A stretch of DNA of 64,000 nt from Arthrobacter sp. B0490 (GTDB taxonomy: Bacteria; Actinomycetota; Actinomycetes; Actinomycetales; Micrococcaceae), in contig NZ_PJIR01000001.1 of NCBI RefSeq assembly GCF_002929355.1, positions 186,001-250,000 of the forward strand, given 5' to 3'. Position numbers and translations under genes: made by a program. Shown piece after piece: positions 16,291 through 25,115 of this stretch (within the stretch, counting starts at the first letter, position 1; each line of letters opens with the position of its first letter). The notes beneath the pieces were generated by a model that was given only the letters and a program-made list of their open reading frames with translations, made no database searches and was not told where the DNA came from.

Positions 16291-17088
16291 TCACACCGTG
16301 TAGGAGACGCCGGCGACGGCGACGGCGAGATGGCCCCCGTAGCTCTCCTTGGCTTCGCTCACGGCGACGCTGGCGTCGTTCCAGACGGGGAGGTGGGTCA
16401 GCAGCAGCCGCTTGGCGGACGCGCGGGTCGCCACGTCGCCCGCACGCTTGCCCGTGAGGTGCACGCCGGTGATGGCGTCGTCCCGCCCCTCGTGGAAGGC
16501 GGCCTCGCACAGGAAGACGTCGGCGTCCCGAGCCGCGTCCACCAGTCCCTCGCAGGCGTCGGTGTCCCCCGAGTAGGCGAGGACGTGCGGGCGGCGGGTA
16601 CCCTGGGCGTCCGCCTCGGTCACCTCGACCCGCAGCGCGTAGGCCTCCTCGATGGGGTGCAGGACCCGGTAGGGGGTGATGGTGAAGGGACCCACCGCCA
16701 CCGCCGCACGGTCCTCCCACGAGCGGAAGTCGAAGTCCTCGTGCATCCCGGGATCGGGGTCGAGGCCGTAGGCACTGGCCATCCGGTCCGCCGTCGCCGC
16801 CGGACCCCAGACGGGGATGCGGGGCAGCCCCCAGCCCGAGGGGTCCCAGTGGACGGCGACGTGGAGACCGCAGAGGTCCATGCAGTGGTCGGGGTGCAGG
16901 TGGGACAGGAACACGCCGTCGATCTCGCGCAGGTCCATGTACCGCTGGAGGGCTCCGAGGGAGCCGTTGCCCAGGTCGAGGAGGATGCGCCACGTGCGCC
17001 CCTCCCACTCGGCACTCAGCAGGTAGCAGGACGCCGGGGACTGGGGGCCGGGGAAGGATCCGCTGCAGCCGACGATGGTGAGTTTCAT
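16291..17088 (-). CDS. MBL-fold metallo-hydrolase (RNase Z/cAMP phosphodiesterase-like)
   Basis: The 265-residue protein has the metallo-beta-lactamase fold with the zinc motif HLHPDH at 63-68, a histidine near 85, an Asp in AYSGDTDAC, and a C-terminal LTHLP histidine. The N-terminus [20 protein letters not shown] is typical of the actinobacterial group next to murI, some of which cleave cyclic nucleotides (Rv0805-like enzymes are a different family). The ATG overlaps the murI TGA as ATGA. The substrate is not established; tRNA 3' processing with the adjacent rph is a possible alternative. Confidence 0.85.
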   Translation of the reverse strand: MKLTIVGCSGSFPGPQSPASCYLLSAEWEGRTWRILLDLGNGSLGALQRYMDLREIDGVFLSHLHPDHCMDLCGLHVAVHWDPSGWGLPRIPVWGPAATADRMASAYGLDPDPGMHEDFDFRSWEDRAAVAVGPFTITPYRVLHPIEEAYALRVEVTEADAQGTRRPHVLAYSGDTDACEGLVDAARDADVFLCEAAFHEGRDDAITGVHLTGKRAGDVATRASAKRLLLTHLPVWNDASVAVSEAKESYGGHLAVAVAGVSYTV

Positions 17089-17993
17089 ACCGGCGGGAAC
17101 CCGGCGGCGATCATCTCGGGCGTGATCCGCGCGAGGCTGCCGGTCGGGTACTGGGCGGCGACGTGGTCGACGTGCTGGACGCTGAGCACCTCGGGCCCCA
17201 GGAAGCGGCGCGCGAGCACCTCGAACCCCGCGGCGTCGCCCGTGGCGATGAAGCGGTGCACCGCGGGCGACGTTCCGGTCCGCTCGAGGTCGTGGGAGAC
17301 GAGGGCCCGGTACACGTCCTTGGCGGTCTCCTCCGCACTGGAGACGAGGGTCACGGCGTCGCCCATGACGTAGGAGATGACGCCCGTCAGCAACGGGTAG
17401 TGGGTGCAGCCGAGCACGAGCGTGTCGACATCCGCGTCCTTGAGGGGCGCGAGGTACTCCTCGGCCGTCCTCAGCAGCGCCGGGCCGCCCGTGATGCCGG
17501 CTTCCACGAACTCGACGAAGGCCGGGCACGCCACGGACGTGACGTCGAGGTGCGGCGCGGCGGCGAAGGTGTCGTCGTAGGCGCGGGACCCGACGGTCGC
17601 ACTCGTGCCGATGACGCCGATCCGGCCCGACCGGGTGGACGCCACGGCACGGCGCACGGCGGGCTGGATGACCTCGATCACGGGGATGCCGTAGCGGGCG
17701 GTGTACCGCTCCCGCGCGTCGCGGAGCACGGCCGCGGACGCGGAGTTGCAGGCGATCACCAGGAGTTTCACGCCGGAGTCGACGAGCTCGTCCATCACGC
17801 CCAGCGCGTGGGCGCGGACCCGGGCGATCGGGAGCGGACCGTAGGGACCGTTCGCCGTGTCGCCGACGTACATGATGGACTCGTGCGGGAGCTGGTCGAT
17901 GACGGCTCGTGCGACGGTCAGTCCCCCGACGCCGGAGTCGAAGATGCCGATGGGCGCTTCGCTGCGGTCGGGGTTCGCTGGCTCTGGGCTCAT
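17085..17993 (-). CDS. murI: Glutamate racemase
   Basis: The 302-residue enzyme supplies D-glutamate for peptidoglycan. It begins with the conserved [12 protein letters not shown] (16-27) and [11 protein letters not shown]. The two catalytic cysteines lie in ACNSAS (Cys82) and GCTHYP (near 193). The ATG at 17993 is chosen over an upstream extension because GGAGG stands 4 nt before it and family similarity starts there. It is followed by the MBL gene with a 4-nt overlap. A TATTCT hexamer about 15 nt upstream of the start could be its -10 element. Confidence 0.95.
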   Translation of the reverse strand: MSPEPANPDRSEAPIGIFDSGVGGLTVARAVIDQLPHESIMYVGDTANGPYGPLPIARVRAHALGVMDELVDSGVKLLVIACNSASAAVLRDARERYTARYGIPVIEVIQPAVRRAVASTRSGRIGVIGTSATVGSRAYDDTFAAAPHLDVTSVACPAFVEFVEAGITGGPALLRTAEEYLAPLKDADVDTLVLGCTHYPLLTGVISYVMGDAVTLVSSAEETAKDVYRALVSHDLERTGTSPAVHRFIATGDAAGFEVLARRFLGPEVLSVQHVDHVAAQYPTGSLARITPEMIAAGFPPV

Positions 17994-18140
17994 GATCCTC
18001 CGAGAATATGGCGTGCCGCCCACGAAAACTATTCGCCGATCCGTGGGTTTTGTCACAGCGCGTCGCCCGCCCTGCACGTTCATGCCGCCGTCCGGCTGAT
18101 GTGCGGTAGCTTTCCGGTGCGGTTCCGCCACGCTTCGGCG

Positions 18141-18716
18141 TCAGCGCTGCAGCCGGGCCGCCTTCAGCATCGCCTGCACGAGCGACTCCTGGAGCCACGT
18201 GATGAAGTTGTACACCAGCGCGAGGTAGGACTCGACGTCGTCGACGTCCTTGGAGTCCGCGACGTCGTGGAGCCGTTCGGCGTCCTCCTCCGTCTCGATA
18301 CTGAGCCGGTCGGCCAGGACCAGCCGGACGTCGTTGAGGGCCTGCGCGAGGAGGCGTGCCTGCTCGTCCGTGAGCGCGATCGGGTTCGACTCGATCACCA
18401 GGGCGCTGCTGCGCAGGGCCCCGATCTTCTGCTCCCGCAGCGACCGCTCGGTCAGGCGACGGAAGGCGAGTGCCTCGTCGTCGTCCCCGCGGACGGCGTC
18501 GGGCAGGAGGCGCAGGACCGCGGAGTCGTCGGGGGCCGCGGACTCGGCGTCGGCGCCCGACATGCCTACGAGGGCGGCCAGCGGGTCGTCGCTGGGACCC
18601 GTCTCGGGTTCGAGCATGGAGATGACGTCGTCGAACAGGGCTCCGAGGAGGCGCGCCTCACCCGGTTCCAGTGCTCCGGTGATGCCGCGTCGTGTCGATT
18701 TGAACGGTTTCGCCAT
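18141..18716 (-). CDS. DUF2017 family protein
   Basis: The 191-residue protein starts MAKPFKSTRRG and contains the DUF2017 pattern: a helical region with EPGEARLLGALFDDVISML, a middle part with LLPDAVRGDDDEALAFRRLTE, and a C-terminal LVYNFITWLQESLVQ. No catalytic motif is visible and it is probably cytosolic. In actinobacteria this family is found next to clpS, as here: it begins 5 nt after the clpS stop codon. That suggests a link to ClpCP proteolysis, but no activity has been seen in the sequence. A longer start at 18755 would lie inside clpS and is rejected. Confidence 0.85.
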   Translation of the reverse strand: MAKPFKSTRRGITGALEPGEARLLGALFDDVISMLEPETGPSDDPLAALVGMSGADAESAAPDDSAVLRLLPDAVRGDDDEALAFRRLTERSLREQKIGALRSSALVIESNPIALTDEQARLLAQALNDVRLVLADRLSIETEEDAERLHDVADSKDVDDVESYLALVYNFITWLQESLVQAMLKAARLQR

Positions 18717-18721
18717 CGGGC

Positions 18722-19030
18722 CTACTCGCTCCCGCTCTTCTCGAAGGTGGCCCACAGTCCGTAGGAGTGCAGGGCGACGGTGTCCTGCTCCACCTTCTCG
18801 CGGCTGCCGGAGACGACGGCGGAACGGCCCTGCTCGTGGACCTCGAGCATCAGGGTGCGCGCCTTGGCCTCGCTGTAGCCGAAGTACGTCTGGAAGACGT
18901 AGCTCACGTAGCTCATGAGGTTCACGGGGTCGTTCCAGACCACCACGACCCAGGGCTGGTCGAGGTCGGTCTTCTCGGCCGTCCGCGTCTGTTCCAGGGT
19001 GTCGGTGCCGGTTGCAAAGCCTACGGTCAT
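18722..19030 (-). CDS. clpS: ATP-dependent Clp protease adaptor ClpS
   Basis: The 102-residue adaptor delivers N-degron substrates to ClpC/ClpA. It carries the family core VVVWNDPVNLMSYVSYVFQ, the histidine of VHEQGRSAV, and a final strand ending ALHSYGLWATFE. The residues around the N-end-binding pocket (N-D-P and the M of NLM) are present. An unstructured N-terminus of about 25 residues precedes it. TAGAAT stands 6 nt before the ATG, so it probably starts a leaderless operon with DUF2017. It is divergent from pncB across 77 nt. Confidence 0.95.
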   Translation of the reverse strand: MTVGFATGTDTLEQTRTAEKTDLDQPWVVVVWNDPVNLMSYVSYVFQTYFGYSEAKARTLMLEVHEQGRSAVVSGSREKVEQDTVALHSYGLWATFEKSGSE

Positions 19031-19036
19031 CCCCTC

Positions 19037-19042
19037 ATTCTA
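19037..19042 (-). promoter_or_regulatory. -10 element TAGAAT of clpS
   Basis: TAGAAT on the minus strand ends 6 nt before the clpS ATG. Confidence 0.5.
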
Positions 19043-19094
19043 GGTCGCTCCACCCCCGCCCGTTGCCCGGGTACTCACACCCCGGGCGCCCCGC

Positions 19095-19100
19095 TATCGT
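19095..19100 (+). promoter_or_regulatory. -10 element TATCGT of pncB
   Basis: TATCGT ends 7 nt before the pncB GTG at 19108. No copy of the TTAnnGTC/GACnnTAA repeat is seen near it. Confidence 0.45.
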
Positions 19101-19107
19101 TTTGAGG

Positions 19108-20481
19108 GTGACCAACGCCCTGACCACCGATCCGTCCGACGCTGCCGGCGCGGTGCCTCCCGCCGTGAACCTGCCCAACAGCGCACTCTTCACCGACCAG
19201 TACGAGCTCACGATGCTGCAGGCCTCGCTGCACTCGGGCGCCGCCCATCGCCGGTCGGTGTTCGAGGCCTTCGCACGCCGCCTCCCGGCGGGCCGGCGCT
19301 ACGGCGTCGTCGCGGGGACGGGACGCCTGCTGGAGGCCCTGGAGACCTTCCGGTTCGACGACGCGCAGCTCGCGTTCCTCGGCGACCACGGGATCGTCGA
19401 CGACACCACCCTCGACTTCCTGGCCGGTTTCCGGTTCACCGGATCCATCTCGGGGTACGCGGAAGGCGAGGCGTACTTCCCGAACTCGCCGATCCTGACC
19501 GTGGAGTCCACCTTCGCCGAGGCCTGCATCCTCGAGACGCTCGTCCTCTCGATCCTCAACCACGACAGCGCGATCGCCTCCGCCGCGTCACGGATGACGG
19601 GCGCGGCCGCCGGACGGCCCTGCATCGAGATGGGGTCGCGCCGCACGCACGAGGAAGCCGCCGTCGCCGCCGCCCGCGCCGCGATCATCGGTGGTTTCTC
19701 GAGCACGTCCAACCTGGAGGCGGGCCGCCGGTACGGTCTGCCGACGGTCGGCACGGCCGCCCACTCGTTCACGCTCCTGCACGATTCCGAGCGTGCCGCG
19801 TTCGAGGCGCAGGTCGCCGCGCTCGGCCGGGGTACCTCGCTCCTCGTGGACACCTACGACGTCGAACAGGGCGTCCGCACGGCCGTGGAGGTTGCTGGGC
19901 CCGAGCTCGGCGCCGTCCGCCTGGACTCCGGCGACCTCGTCGCCCAGGCCCGCTGGGTGCGGCAGCTCCTGGACGACCTCGGGAACCACACCACCAAGAT
20001 CGTGGTGACCTCGGACCTCGACGAGTTCGCCATCGGGCTCCTCGCCTCCGCCCCGGTCGATTCCTACGGTGTCGGCACGTCCCTCGTCACGGGCTCCGGG
20101 GCCCCGACCGCGGGCATGGTCTACAAGCTCGTGAGCCGGCAGGACGACGAGGGCACCTTCATCTCCGTGGCCAAGGCGGCGAAGAACAAGGCATCGGTGG
20201 GCGGGCTGAAGCAGGCACTGCGCAGGCTCGACGAGCACGGGATCGCCCAGACCGAGGTCGTCGGCATCGGGATCAACCCGGCCAACGACGGCGACGACCG
20301 TCCACTCGTGCAGCCGTTCGTGAAGGACGGTGACGTGCTGCCCGGCTGGACCGGCCCGGAGGCCGTCCGCCGGGCGGCCGAGCGCCACATGCGATCCCTC
20401 GCCGAGCTGCCGGGGGCCGTCCGGCGCCTGCAGCGCGGAGAGCCCGTCATCCCCACCGAGTACGAGGAGGCAGCATCATGA
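19108..20481 (+). CDS. pncB: Nicotinate phosphoribosyltransferase
   Basis: The 457-residue enzyme makes nicotinate mononucleotide from nicotinate and PRPP, the entry step of the Preiss-Handler pathway. Seen are the N-terminal FTDQYELTMLQASL, the central IEMGSRRTHEEAA with the phosphoribosylation-site region, RLDSGDL, and the PRPP/phosphate loop YGVGTSLVTG. The GTG at 19108 is preferred to the upstream frame because a -10 element lies 7 nt away and the extra upstream residues have no family match. pncA overlaps its stop as ATGA. Together they recycle nicotinamide into NAD. Confidence 0.93.
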   Translation: MTNALTTDPSDAAGAVPPAVNLPNSALFTDQYELTMLQASLHSGAAHRRSVFEAFARRLPAGRRYGVVAGTGRLLEALETFRFDDAQLAFLGDHGIVDDTTLDFLAGFRFTGSISGYAEGEAYFPNSPILTVESTFAEACILETLVLSILNHDSAIASAASRMTGAAAGRPCIEMGSRRTHEEAAVAAARAAIIGGFSSTSNLEAGRRYGLPTVGTAAHSFTLLHDSERAAFEAQVAALGRGTSLLVDTYDVEQGVRTAVEVAGPELGAVRLDSGDLVAQARWVRQLLDDLGNHTTKIVVTSDLDEFAIGLLASAPVDSYGVGTSLVTGSGAPTAGMVYKLVSRQDDEGTFISVAKAAKNKASVGGLKQALRRLDEHGIAQTEVVGIGINPANDGDDRPLVQPFVKDGDVLPGWTGPEAVRRAAERHMRSLAELPGAVRRLQRGEPVIPTEYEEAAS

Positions 20482-21098
20482 CGCGCGCATTGATCGTCGT
20501 GGACGTGCAGAACGACTTCTGCGAGGGCGGTTCGCTCGCCGTGCAGGGCGGTGCGCAGGTCGCGGCCGACATCAGCGACCACATCGACGGACAGGCAGGG
20601 TCGTACGACTACGTCGTCGCCACGCAGGACTGGCACATCGATCCGGGGGCGCACTTCTCCGAGGAACCCGACTTCGTCGACTCGTGGCCGGTGCACTGCG
20701 TCGCCGACACGAGGGGGGCCGAGTTCCACCGGGACCTCGACACGGAGAGCATCGACGCGGTCTTCCGCAAGGGCCAGTTCGAGGCCGCCTACTCGGGCTT
20801 CGAGGGGGTCAAGGCGCCCGACGACGAAGTCCCCACGGGTGACCAGAAGCTCGGCGGGGCCGCCGGGAGCGACGAGGACCCCATGACCCTCGACGACTGG
20901 CTGCAGGACCACGACGTGGACGAGGTCGTGATCGCGGGCCTCACGACGGACTACTGCGTGCGGGCGACCGCTCTGGATGCGCTCCAGGCCGGCTACTCCG
21001 TCACGGTGAGGGCGGACCTCGTCCGCGGCGTGCACGAGGACAAGTCCGAGGAAGCCCTCGAGGAACTGGAGGCGGCCGGCGTCGAGCTGGCCCGCTAG
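20478..21098 (+). CDS. pncA: Nicotinamidase
   Basis: The 206-residue isochorismatase-fold enzyme deamidates nicotinamide to nicotinate, the substrate of PncB encoded just before it. The catalytic triad is Asp9 (VVDVQNDF), Lys98 (FRKGQF) and Cys160 (TTDYC). Metal ligands Asp51, His53 and His59 lie in QDWHIDPGAHF. The ATG overlaps the pncB stop codon by 4 nt. PncA homologues also activate pyrazinamide in mycobacteria. A strong hairpin follows. Confidence 0.95.
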   Translation: MTRALIVVDVQNDFCEGGSLAVQGGAQVAADISDHIDGQAGSYDYVVATQDWHIDPGAHFSEEPDFVDSWPVHCVADTRGAEFHRDLDTESIDAVFRKGQFEAAYSGFEGVKAPDDEVPTGDQKLGGAAGSDEDPMTLDDWLQDHDVDEVVIAGLTTDYCVRATALDALQAGYSVTVRADLVRGVHEDKSEEALEELEAAGVELAR

Positions 21099-21114
21099 AC
21101 CTTCCGGACGCACG

Positions 21115-21145
21115 AAGGCCGGGCTGGTTCGACCAGCCCGGCCTT
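21115..21145. terminator. Bidirectional terminator between pncA and the helicase
   Basis: A perfect 14-bp stem (21115-21128 with 21132-21145) with loop TCG begins with AA and ends with TT. It sits between two convergent genes (stops at 21098 and 21163) and fits both. Confidence 0.8.
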
Positions 21146-21162
21146 ACCTCGTACGTGGGGCT

Positions 21163-22938
21163 CTACTTCTTGCCGATGAACCAGTCCTGCAGCTTCTGCA
21201 GGCGGCGCTGGAGCTGGTCCTCGTTGGCCTGCGCCACGGCAGGACCGCCGCACTGGCGGCGCAGCTCGGTATGGACCTGGCCGTGCGGCATGCCCGTCCG
21301 CGCGGCCCACGCGGACACGTTCTTGGCGAGCTGGCCACGCAGCTCGGTGAGCTGCCGGTGGTCCACCACGAGAGGTTCGGCGGGAGCCGCCGCATGGCGG
21401 GTCTTGCGGCGCGACTGCTGGTCCTGCTGTCGCTGGCGCAGCACCTGGCCGACCTGGTCGGCGTCGAGCAGCCCGGGGATGCCGAGGAAGTCGAGTTCCT
21501 CCTCGCTGCCCATCTCGCCGCCGGTCCCGAACTCGCCGCCGTCGAACAGGACGCGGTCGAACGACGCCTGCGATTCGAGGGCCTCGAACTTCTGCTTCGT
21601 CAGGGAGTCCGACGCCTTGTCCTCGCGGTTGGCGGCCTCCATGAGCGCGTCCTCGAGGCCGAATCCCTCGTCGTCCTTCTCGGGACGGTCGAGGGCATGG
21701 TCGCGTTCGAGTTCGAGCTGGTTCGCGAGCGCCATGAGGTTCGGTACCGAGGGCAGGAAGATCGACGCCGTCTCGCCACGGCGTCGGGCTCGCACGTACC
21801 GGCCGACGGCCTGCGCGAAGAACAGCGGGGTCGCCGTCGAGGTGGCGTAGACGCCGACGGCGAGGCGCGGGACGTCGACGCCCTCGGACACCATGCGCAC
21901 GGCCACCATCCAGCGCTTGTCGCCCGCGGAGAAGTCCTCGATCTTCGAGGACGCCTTCGCGTCGTCGGAGAGGATCACGGTCGGGGACTCTCCCGTGATC
22001 CTTTTGAGCTGGCCCGCGTAGGCGCGGGCGTCGTCGTGGTCCGTCGCGATGACGAGTCCGCCGGCGTCGTGCACGGTGCGCCGCACCTCGGTGAGCCGTT
22101 TGTCGGCGGCGGCGAGGACCGACGGGATCCACTCGCCGGCCGGGTTGAGCGCGGTCCGCCACGCCTGGGCGGTGATGTCCTTGGTCACCGACGCTTCGCC
22201 GAGCGACGCCGCCATCTCCTCGCCGGCACTGGTCCGCCAGCGCATCTGGCCCGAGTACGCCATGAACATGACGGGTCGGACCACGTGGTCGCGGAGGGCC
22301 TGACCGTAGCCGTAGGTGTAGTCGGCGCGCGAGCGGCGGATGCCGTCGCGGTCCTCGGCGTACTCGACGAACGGGATCGCCGCGGTGTCCGAGCGGAAGG
22401 GCGTCCCGGTGAGCGCGAGCCGCCGTGCGGCCGGCTCGAAGGCCTCACGGATGCCGTCGCCCCAGGAGAGCGCGTCGCCGCCGTGGTGGATCTCGTCGAG
22501 GATCACGAGGGTCCGGGCGGCTTCCGTCTTCGCGCGGTGCAGCATGGGCTTGCTGGCGACCTGCGCGTACGTCACGGCGACGCCGATGAAGGCACCTCCG
22601 TGGCGGCCGTCCGCGTTCTTGAAGTTGGGGTCGATCGCGAGGCCGACCTTCGCGGCGGCATCGGCCCATTGGCGCTTGAGGTGGTCGGTCGGGGCGACGA
22701 CCGTGATCCGGTTGACGATGCCGCGATCCACGAGCTCGGTCGCCACCCGGAGGGCGAAGGTCGTCTTGCCCGCGCCAGGGGTGGCCACGGCGAGGAAATC
22801 GGTCGGGGATGCGAGGAAATACTTCTCCAGCGCTTCGCTCTGCCACTGGCGCAGCTTGGGGGCCGTACCCCAGGCGGCGCGCTCGGGATATGCGGGGGGC
22901 AGGGCTGCGCCGGCACCGAACAGGGTGTCATTACTCAC
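21163..22938 (-). CDS. DEAD/DEAH-box superfamily 2 helicase
   Basis: The 591-residue protein has two RecA-like domains. Domain 1 carries the Q-like RQWQSEAL, Walker A ATPGAGKTT (about 52-60), a PTDHLKRQW segment, and the Walker B box LDEIHH (DEIH). Domain 2 carries RMVSEGVDVPRLAVG and motif VI QAVGRYVRARR. The C-terminal 150 residues are charged and helical with a QLTELRGQLA segment, unlike well-known families. The relation to XPB or RadD-type DNA helicases is a guess; nucleic-acid role unknown. Its ATG overlaps the stop of the upstream MFS gene by 4 nt, an odd pairing shared by operon structure only. Confidence 0.85.
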   Translation of the reverse strand: MSNDTLFGAGAALPPAYPERAAWGTAPKLRQWQSEALEKYFLASPTDFLAVATPGAGKTTFALRVATELVDRGIVNRITVVAPTDHLKRQWADAAAKVGLAIDPNFKNADGRHGGAFIGVAVTYAQVASKPMLHRAKTEAARTLVILDEIHHGGDALSWGDGIREAFEPAARRLALTGTPFRSDTAAIPFVEYAEDRDGIRRSRADYTYGYGQALRDHVVRPVMFMAYSGQMRWRTSAGEEMAASLGEASVTKDITAQAWRTALNPAGEWIPSVLAAADKRLTEVRRTVHDAGGLVIATDHDDARAYAGQLKRITGESPTVILSDDAKASSKIEDFSAGDKRWMVAVRMVSEGVDVPRLAVGVYATSTATPLFFAQAVGRYVRARRRGETASIFLPSVPNLMALANQLELERDHALDRPEKDDEGFGLEDALMEAANREDKASDSLTKQKFEALESQASFDRVLFDGGEFGTGGEMGSEEELDFLGIPGLLDADQVGQVLRQRQQDQQSRRKTRHAAAPAEPLVVDHRQLTELRGQLAKNVSAWAARTGMPHGQVHTELRRQCGGPAVAQANEDQLQRRLQKLQDWFIGKK

Positions 22939-24392
22939 GCCGGGACAGTACCTTCCATTGACTTGCTGGGGGCGAGACCGGGACCGTCATCGGATGACCT
23001 GGCCCCTCTCAGACCCGAAACTATACCCGCTGCCGTGAACACCCACAGAGCCAGCCAGATCGCAACAAAGGTCGGCACGTGCCCCGGGTCGGCGGGGTCG
23101 TGCAGGAGCGCGAAGAGGGCGCCGGCGCCGGCGGTCCCTGCGACGCCGCCGAGCTGGTCGGAGATCTGCAGCGCGGCCGAGTTGCGTCCCTGCTCGCTGG
23201 GCGCCGACAGTTTCAGCACCAGCACGGAGGTGCTGGAGAGGGTCATCCCCATGGCGAAGCCCGACAGTCCCCACACCACGGCCAGCACCCACAGAGGTGC
23301 TTCCACGGCCGTCGCGAGGGCGAAGCCGCCGAGCGACAGCGAGAGGATGGAGGACCCGGCGACGAGCAGCCACCGACGATCGAAGGTCACCCGCGCCTGG
23401 ACGAAGGAGCCGGCACTCCAGCCGAGCGCTCCGGCGCTCAGCGTGAGGCCGGCGGTACCCGGGTCGATGTCCCTCGAATTCACGAGCATCAGGGGGATGA
23501 ACGCCTCGGTCCCGAAGAAGGAGACGTTCACGATGCCGCGCGTCGCGATGATGCTCGGCAGCCCGCGGGCGAGGACGAGCGCGCCCTTGGGCAGGAGGGG
23601 TGGCAGGACGAGGAGGGCGACGACGACGCCCGCGACGGACAGGACCACGAGACCCGCCACGGTCGCGGCAGCGGGGTCCTGCGTGTCCGCGAGCCGGACG
23701 ACGCCCCACTGGGCGGCGAGGACGCCACCGGCCAGGGCGACGCCGCGCAGCACCCGGCTCTTCGCGGGGCCCGCCTCGGTCGGCTCCATGGGACCGAGCT
23801 TCCTCGTCTTCGGCCACACGATCACGACGGCGGCGAGCACCACGGGGGCGACGCCGAGGAACACCCAGCGCCACCCGAAGTTCTCCGTGACGAATCCCGC
23901 GACCACGGGACCGATCAGCGCGGGCAACACCCATGCGGCGGCGAGCCAGCCGAACACGACCGGCTGGGCCTTCTGGGGGAAGGACCGCCCGATGACGACG
24001 TACACCGCCACGATCATGAAGCCCCCGCCCAGACCGGACACCGCGCGGCCCACCGTGACGAGCCAGAAGTCCGGAGCCGCTCCCGCTGCGAGGAGCCCGA
24101 GGATCATCAGGCCCAGCCCCACGGCGAGCGCTGGTCGTGGACCCCTGCGGTCGCACCACGAGCCCGCGACGACGGTACCGAGCAGGGACGCCGTCAGGTA
24201 CATGGAGAAGGCGAGGCCGTAGCTCGATTCGCCGGAGAGTTCATGGGCCACGGACGGCATCGCGGTGATGACGGCCATCGCCTCGAAGGCCGCGCAGGTG
24301 ATGATGGCGAGGATGCCGATGGTGAGTGGTCGCAGCTCGGGCGACATCACTCCTGCGGTCCTGTTCCCTGCCGTCCTGGCGGTCTTGCTCAT
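22935..24392 (-). CDS. MFS transporter, 14-TM drug-exporter type
   Basis: The 485-residue protein has about fourteen hydrophobic segments. The loop after TM2 reads GSWCDRRGPRPA, the MFS motif A, and TM5 contains AAWVLPALIGPVVAGFV, the antiporter motif C region. This fits the DHA2-type proton antiporters; the substrate is unknown. The ATG at 24392 has AAGGTGA 4 nt upstream; a longer frame lacks support. The 270 nt between it and the DUF3039 gene hold no convincing gene. Helicase translation is coupled to it. Confidence 0.82.
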   Translation of the reverse strand: MSKTARTAGNRTAGVMSPELRPLTIGILAIITCAAFEAMAVITAMPSVAHELSGESSYGLAFSMYLTASLLGTVVAGSWCDRRGPRPALAVGLGLMILGLLAAGAAPDFWLVTVGRAVSGLGGGFMIVAVYVVIGRSFPQKAQPVVFGWLAAAWVLPALIGPVVAGFVTENFGWRWVFLGVAPVVLAAVVIVWPKTRKLGPMEPTEAGPAKSRVLRGVALAGGVLAAQWGVVRLADTQDPAAATVAGLVVLSVAGVVVALLVLPPLLPKGALVLARGLPSIIATRGIVNVSFFGTEAFIPLMLVNSRDIDPGTAGLTLSAGALGWSAGSFVQARVTFDRRWLLVAGSSILSLSLGGFALATAVEAPLWVLAVVWGLSGFAMGMTLSSTSVLVLKLSAPSEQGRNSAALQISDQLGGVAGTAGAGALFALLHDPADPGHVPTFVAIWLALWVFTAAGIVSGLRGARSSDDGPGLAPSKSMEGTVPA

Positions 24393-24662
24393 GTCACCTT
24401 GTTCTCGTGGCGTGGTTCGCTCGTGGAGGCCGGCCGCGGTCGGCGACAGCACTCAGGCAGGCCGGCTGCGGAGCTCTCCGAGCCGGACGCGGCGCCTTCC
24501 TGCCTCCTCGACGTGCGCCGAGGGCGGTCGGCGAAGCCGCGCGTCGGGTCTCGTCCAGGTAGGTTGTCGCAAGTCGTCCGAAGTTGCTGGCGATCCAGCC
24601 CGTGCCAGCGGTCGGCTCACCGCGGACCGTCTCGCGATGTCGCGTGCAGTGCTGATCGGCCG

Positions 24663-24962
24663 TCAGTCCTCGGGCTTGTCCTTCCCCGGGCGAAGACCGT
24701 TGTAGATCTCCTTGCACTCGGGGCAGACGGGGAACTTCTCCGGGTCACGGCCCGGGGTCCACACCTTGCCGCAGAGTGCGATCACGGGCTCGCCGGTGAA
24801 GGCGGACTCCATGATCTTCTCCTTGCGGACGTAGTGCGCGAAGCGCTCTGCGTCACCGGGCTCGACCTCCTGACGGAGTTCCTCACGTTCGATGGTCGCC
24901 GTGGAGCCGCCTGTGCCGGCATCGAGGGGATCGTTTGCGAAGGGATCTGCGGGCATAGTCAT
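24663..24962 (-). CDS. DUF3039 family protein
   Basis: The 99-residue protein has a disordered acidic N-terminus (1-30), a segment HYVRKEKIMESAFTGEPVIALCG, and a CPEC pair (Cys80, Cys83) with Cys64 and His43, so it may bind zinc in a ribbon-like fold. DUF3039 is an actinobacterial family without assigned function. The ATG at 24962 has TAGACT 6 nt upstream and no ribosome-binding site. It is followed by the MFS-helicase operon after 270 nt. Confidence 0.88.
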   Translation of the reverse strand: MTMPADPFANDPLDAGTGGSTATIEREELRQEVEPGDAERFAHYVRKEKIMESAFTGEPVIALCGKVWTPGRDPEKFPVCPECKEIYNGLRPGKDKPED

Positions 24963-24968
24963 GGGCCC

Positions 24969-24974
24969 AGTCTA
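24969..24974 (-). promoter_or_regulatory. -10 element TAGACT of the DUF3039 gene
   Basis: TAGACT ends 6 nt before the ATG; probable leaderless transcript. Confidence 0.5.
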
Positions 24975-25102
24975 TCGCCCGGCCGCGCCCGTCCTACAGG
25001 GGCCGGCGGCGGTGATCGCCCATATTTCCTCTCCTGGAATCACCGCGCCTTCGACCGATGAATTGTCCCTGTCGGGTGGACGGGAGGTATTCCCGGCAGC
25101 CT

Positions 25103-25108
25103 TATAGT
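25103..25108 (+). promoter_or_regulatory. -10 element TATAGT of the DUF222/HNH gene
   Basis: TATAGT ends 7 nt before an in-frame GTG at 25116, matching the leaderless pattern of other genes here. Confidence 0.45.
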
Positions 25109-25115
25109 GTCGGTG

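Noticed and set aside
16291..18198. One 635-codon open frame spanning the MBL gene and upstream
   Set aside because: The upstream half is an out-of-frame reading of murI. The real start, ATG at 17088, overlaps the murI stop.
21115..21145. Possible tRNA arm because of the GGTTCGA sequence
   Set aside because: No acceptor or anticodon stem is present; it is the loop region of the pncA terminator hairpin.
21271..24222. Long plus-strand open frame opposite the helicase and MFS genes
   Set aside because: No recognised domains, no start signals, and it opposes two well-supported genes.
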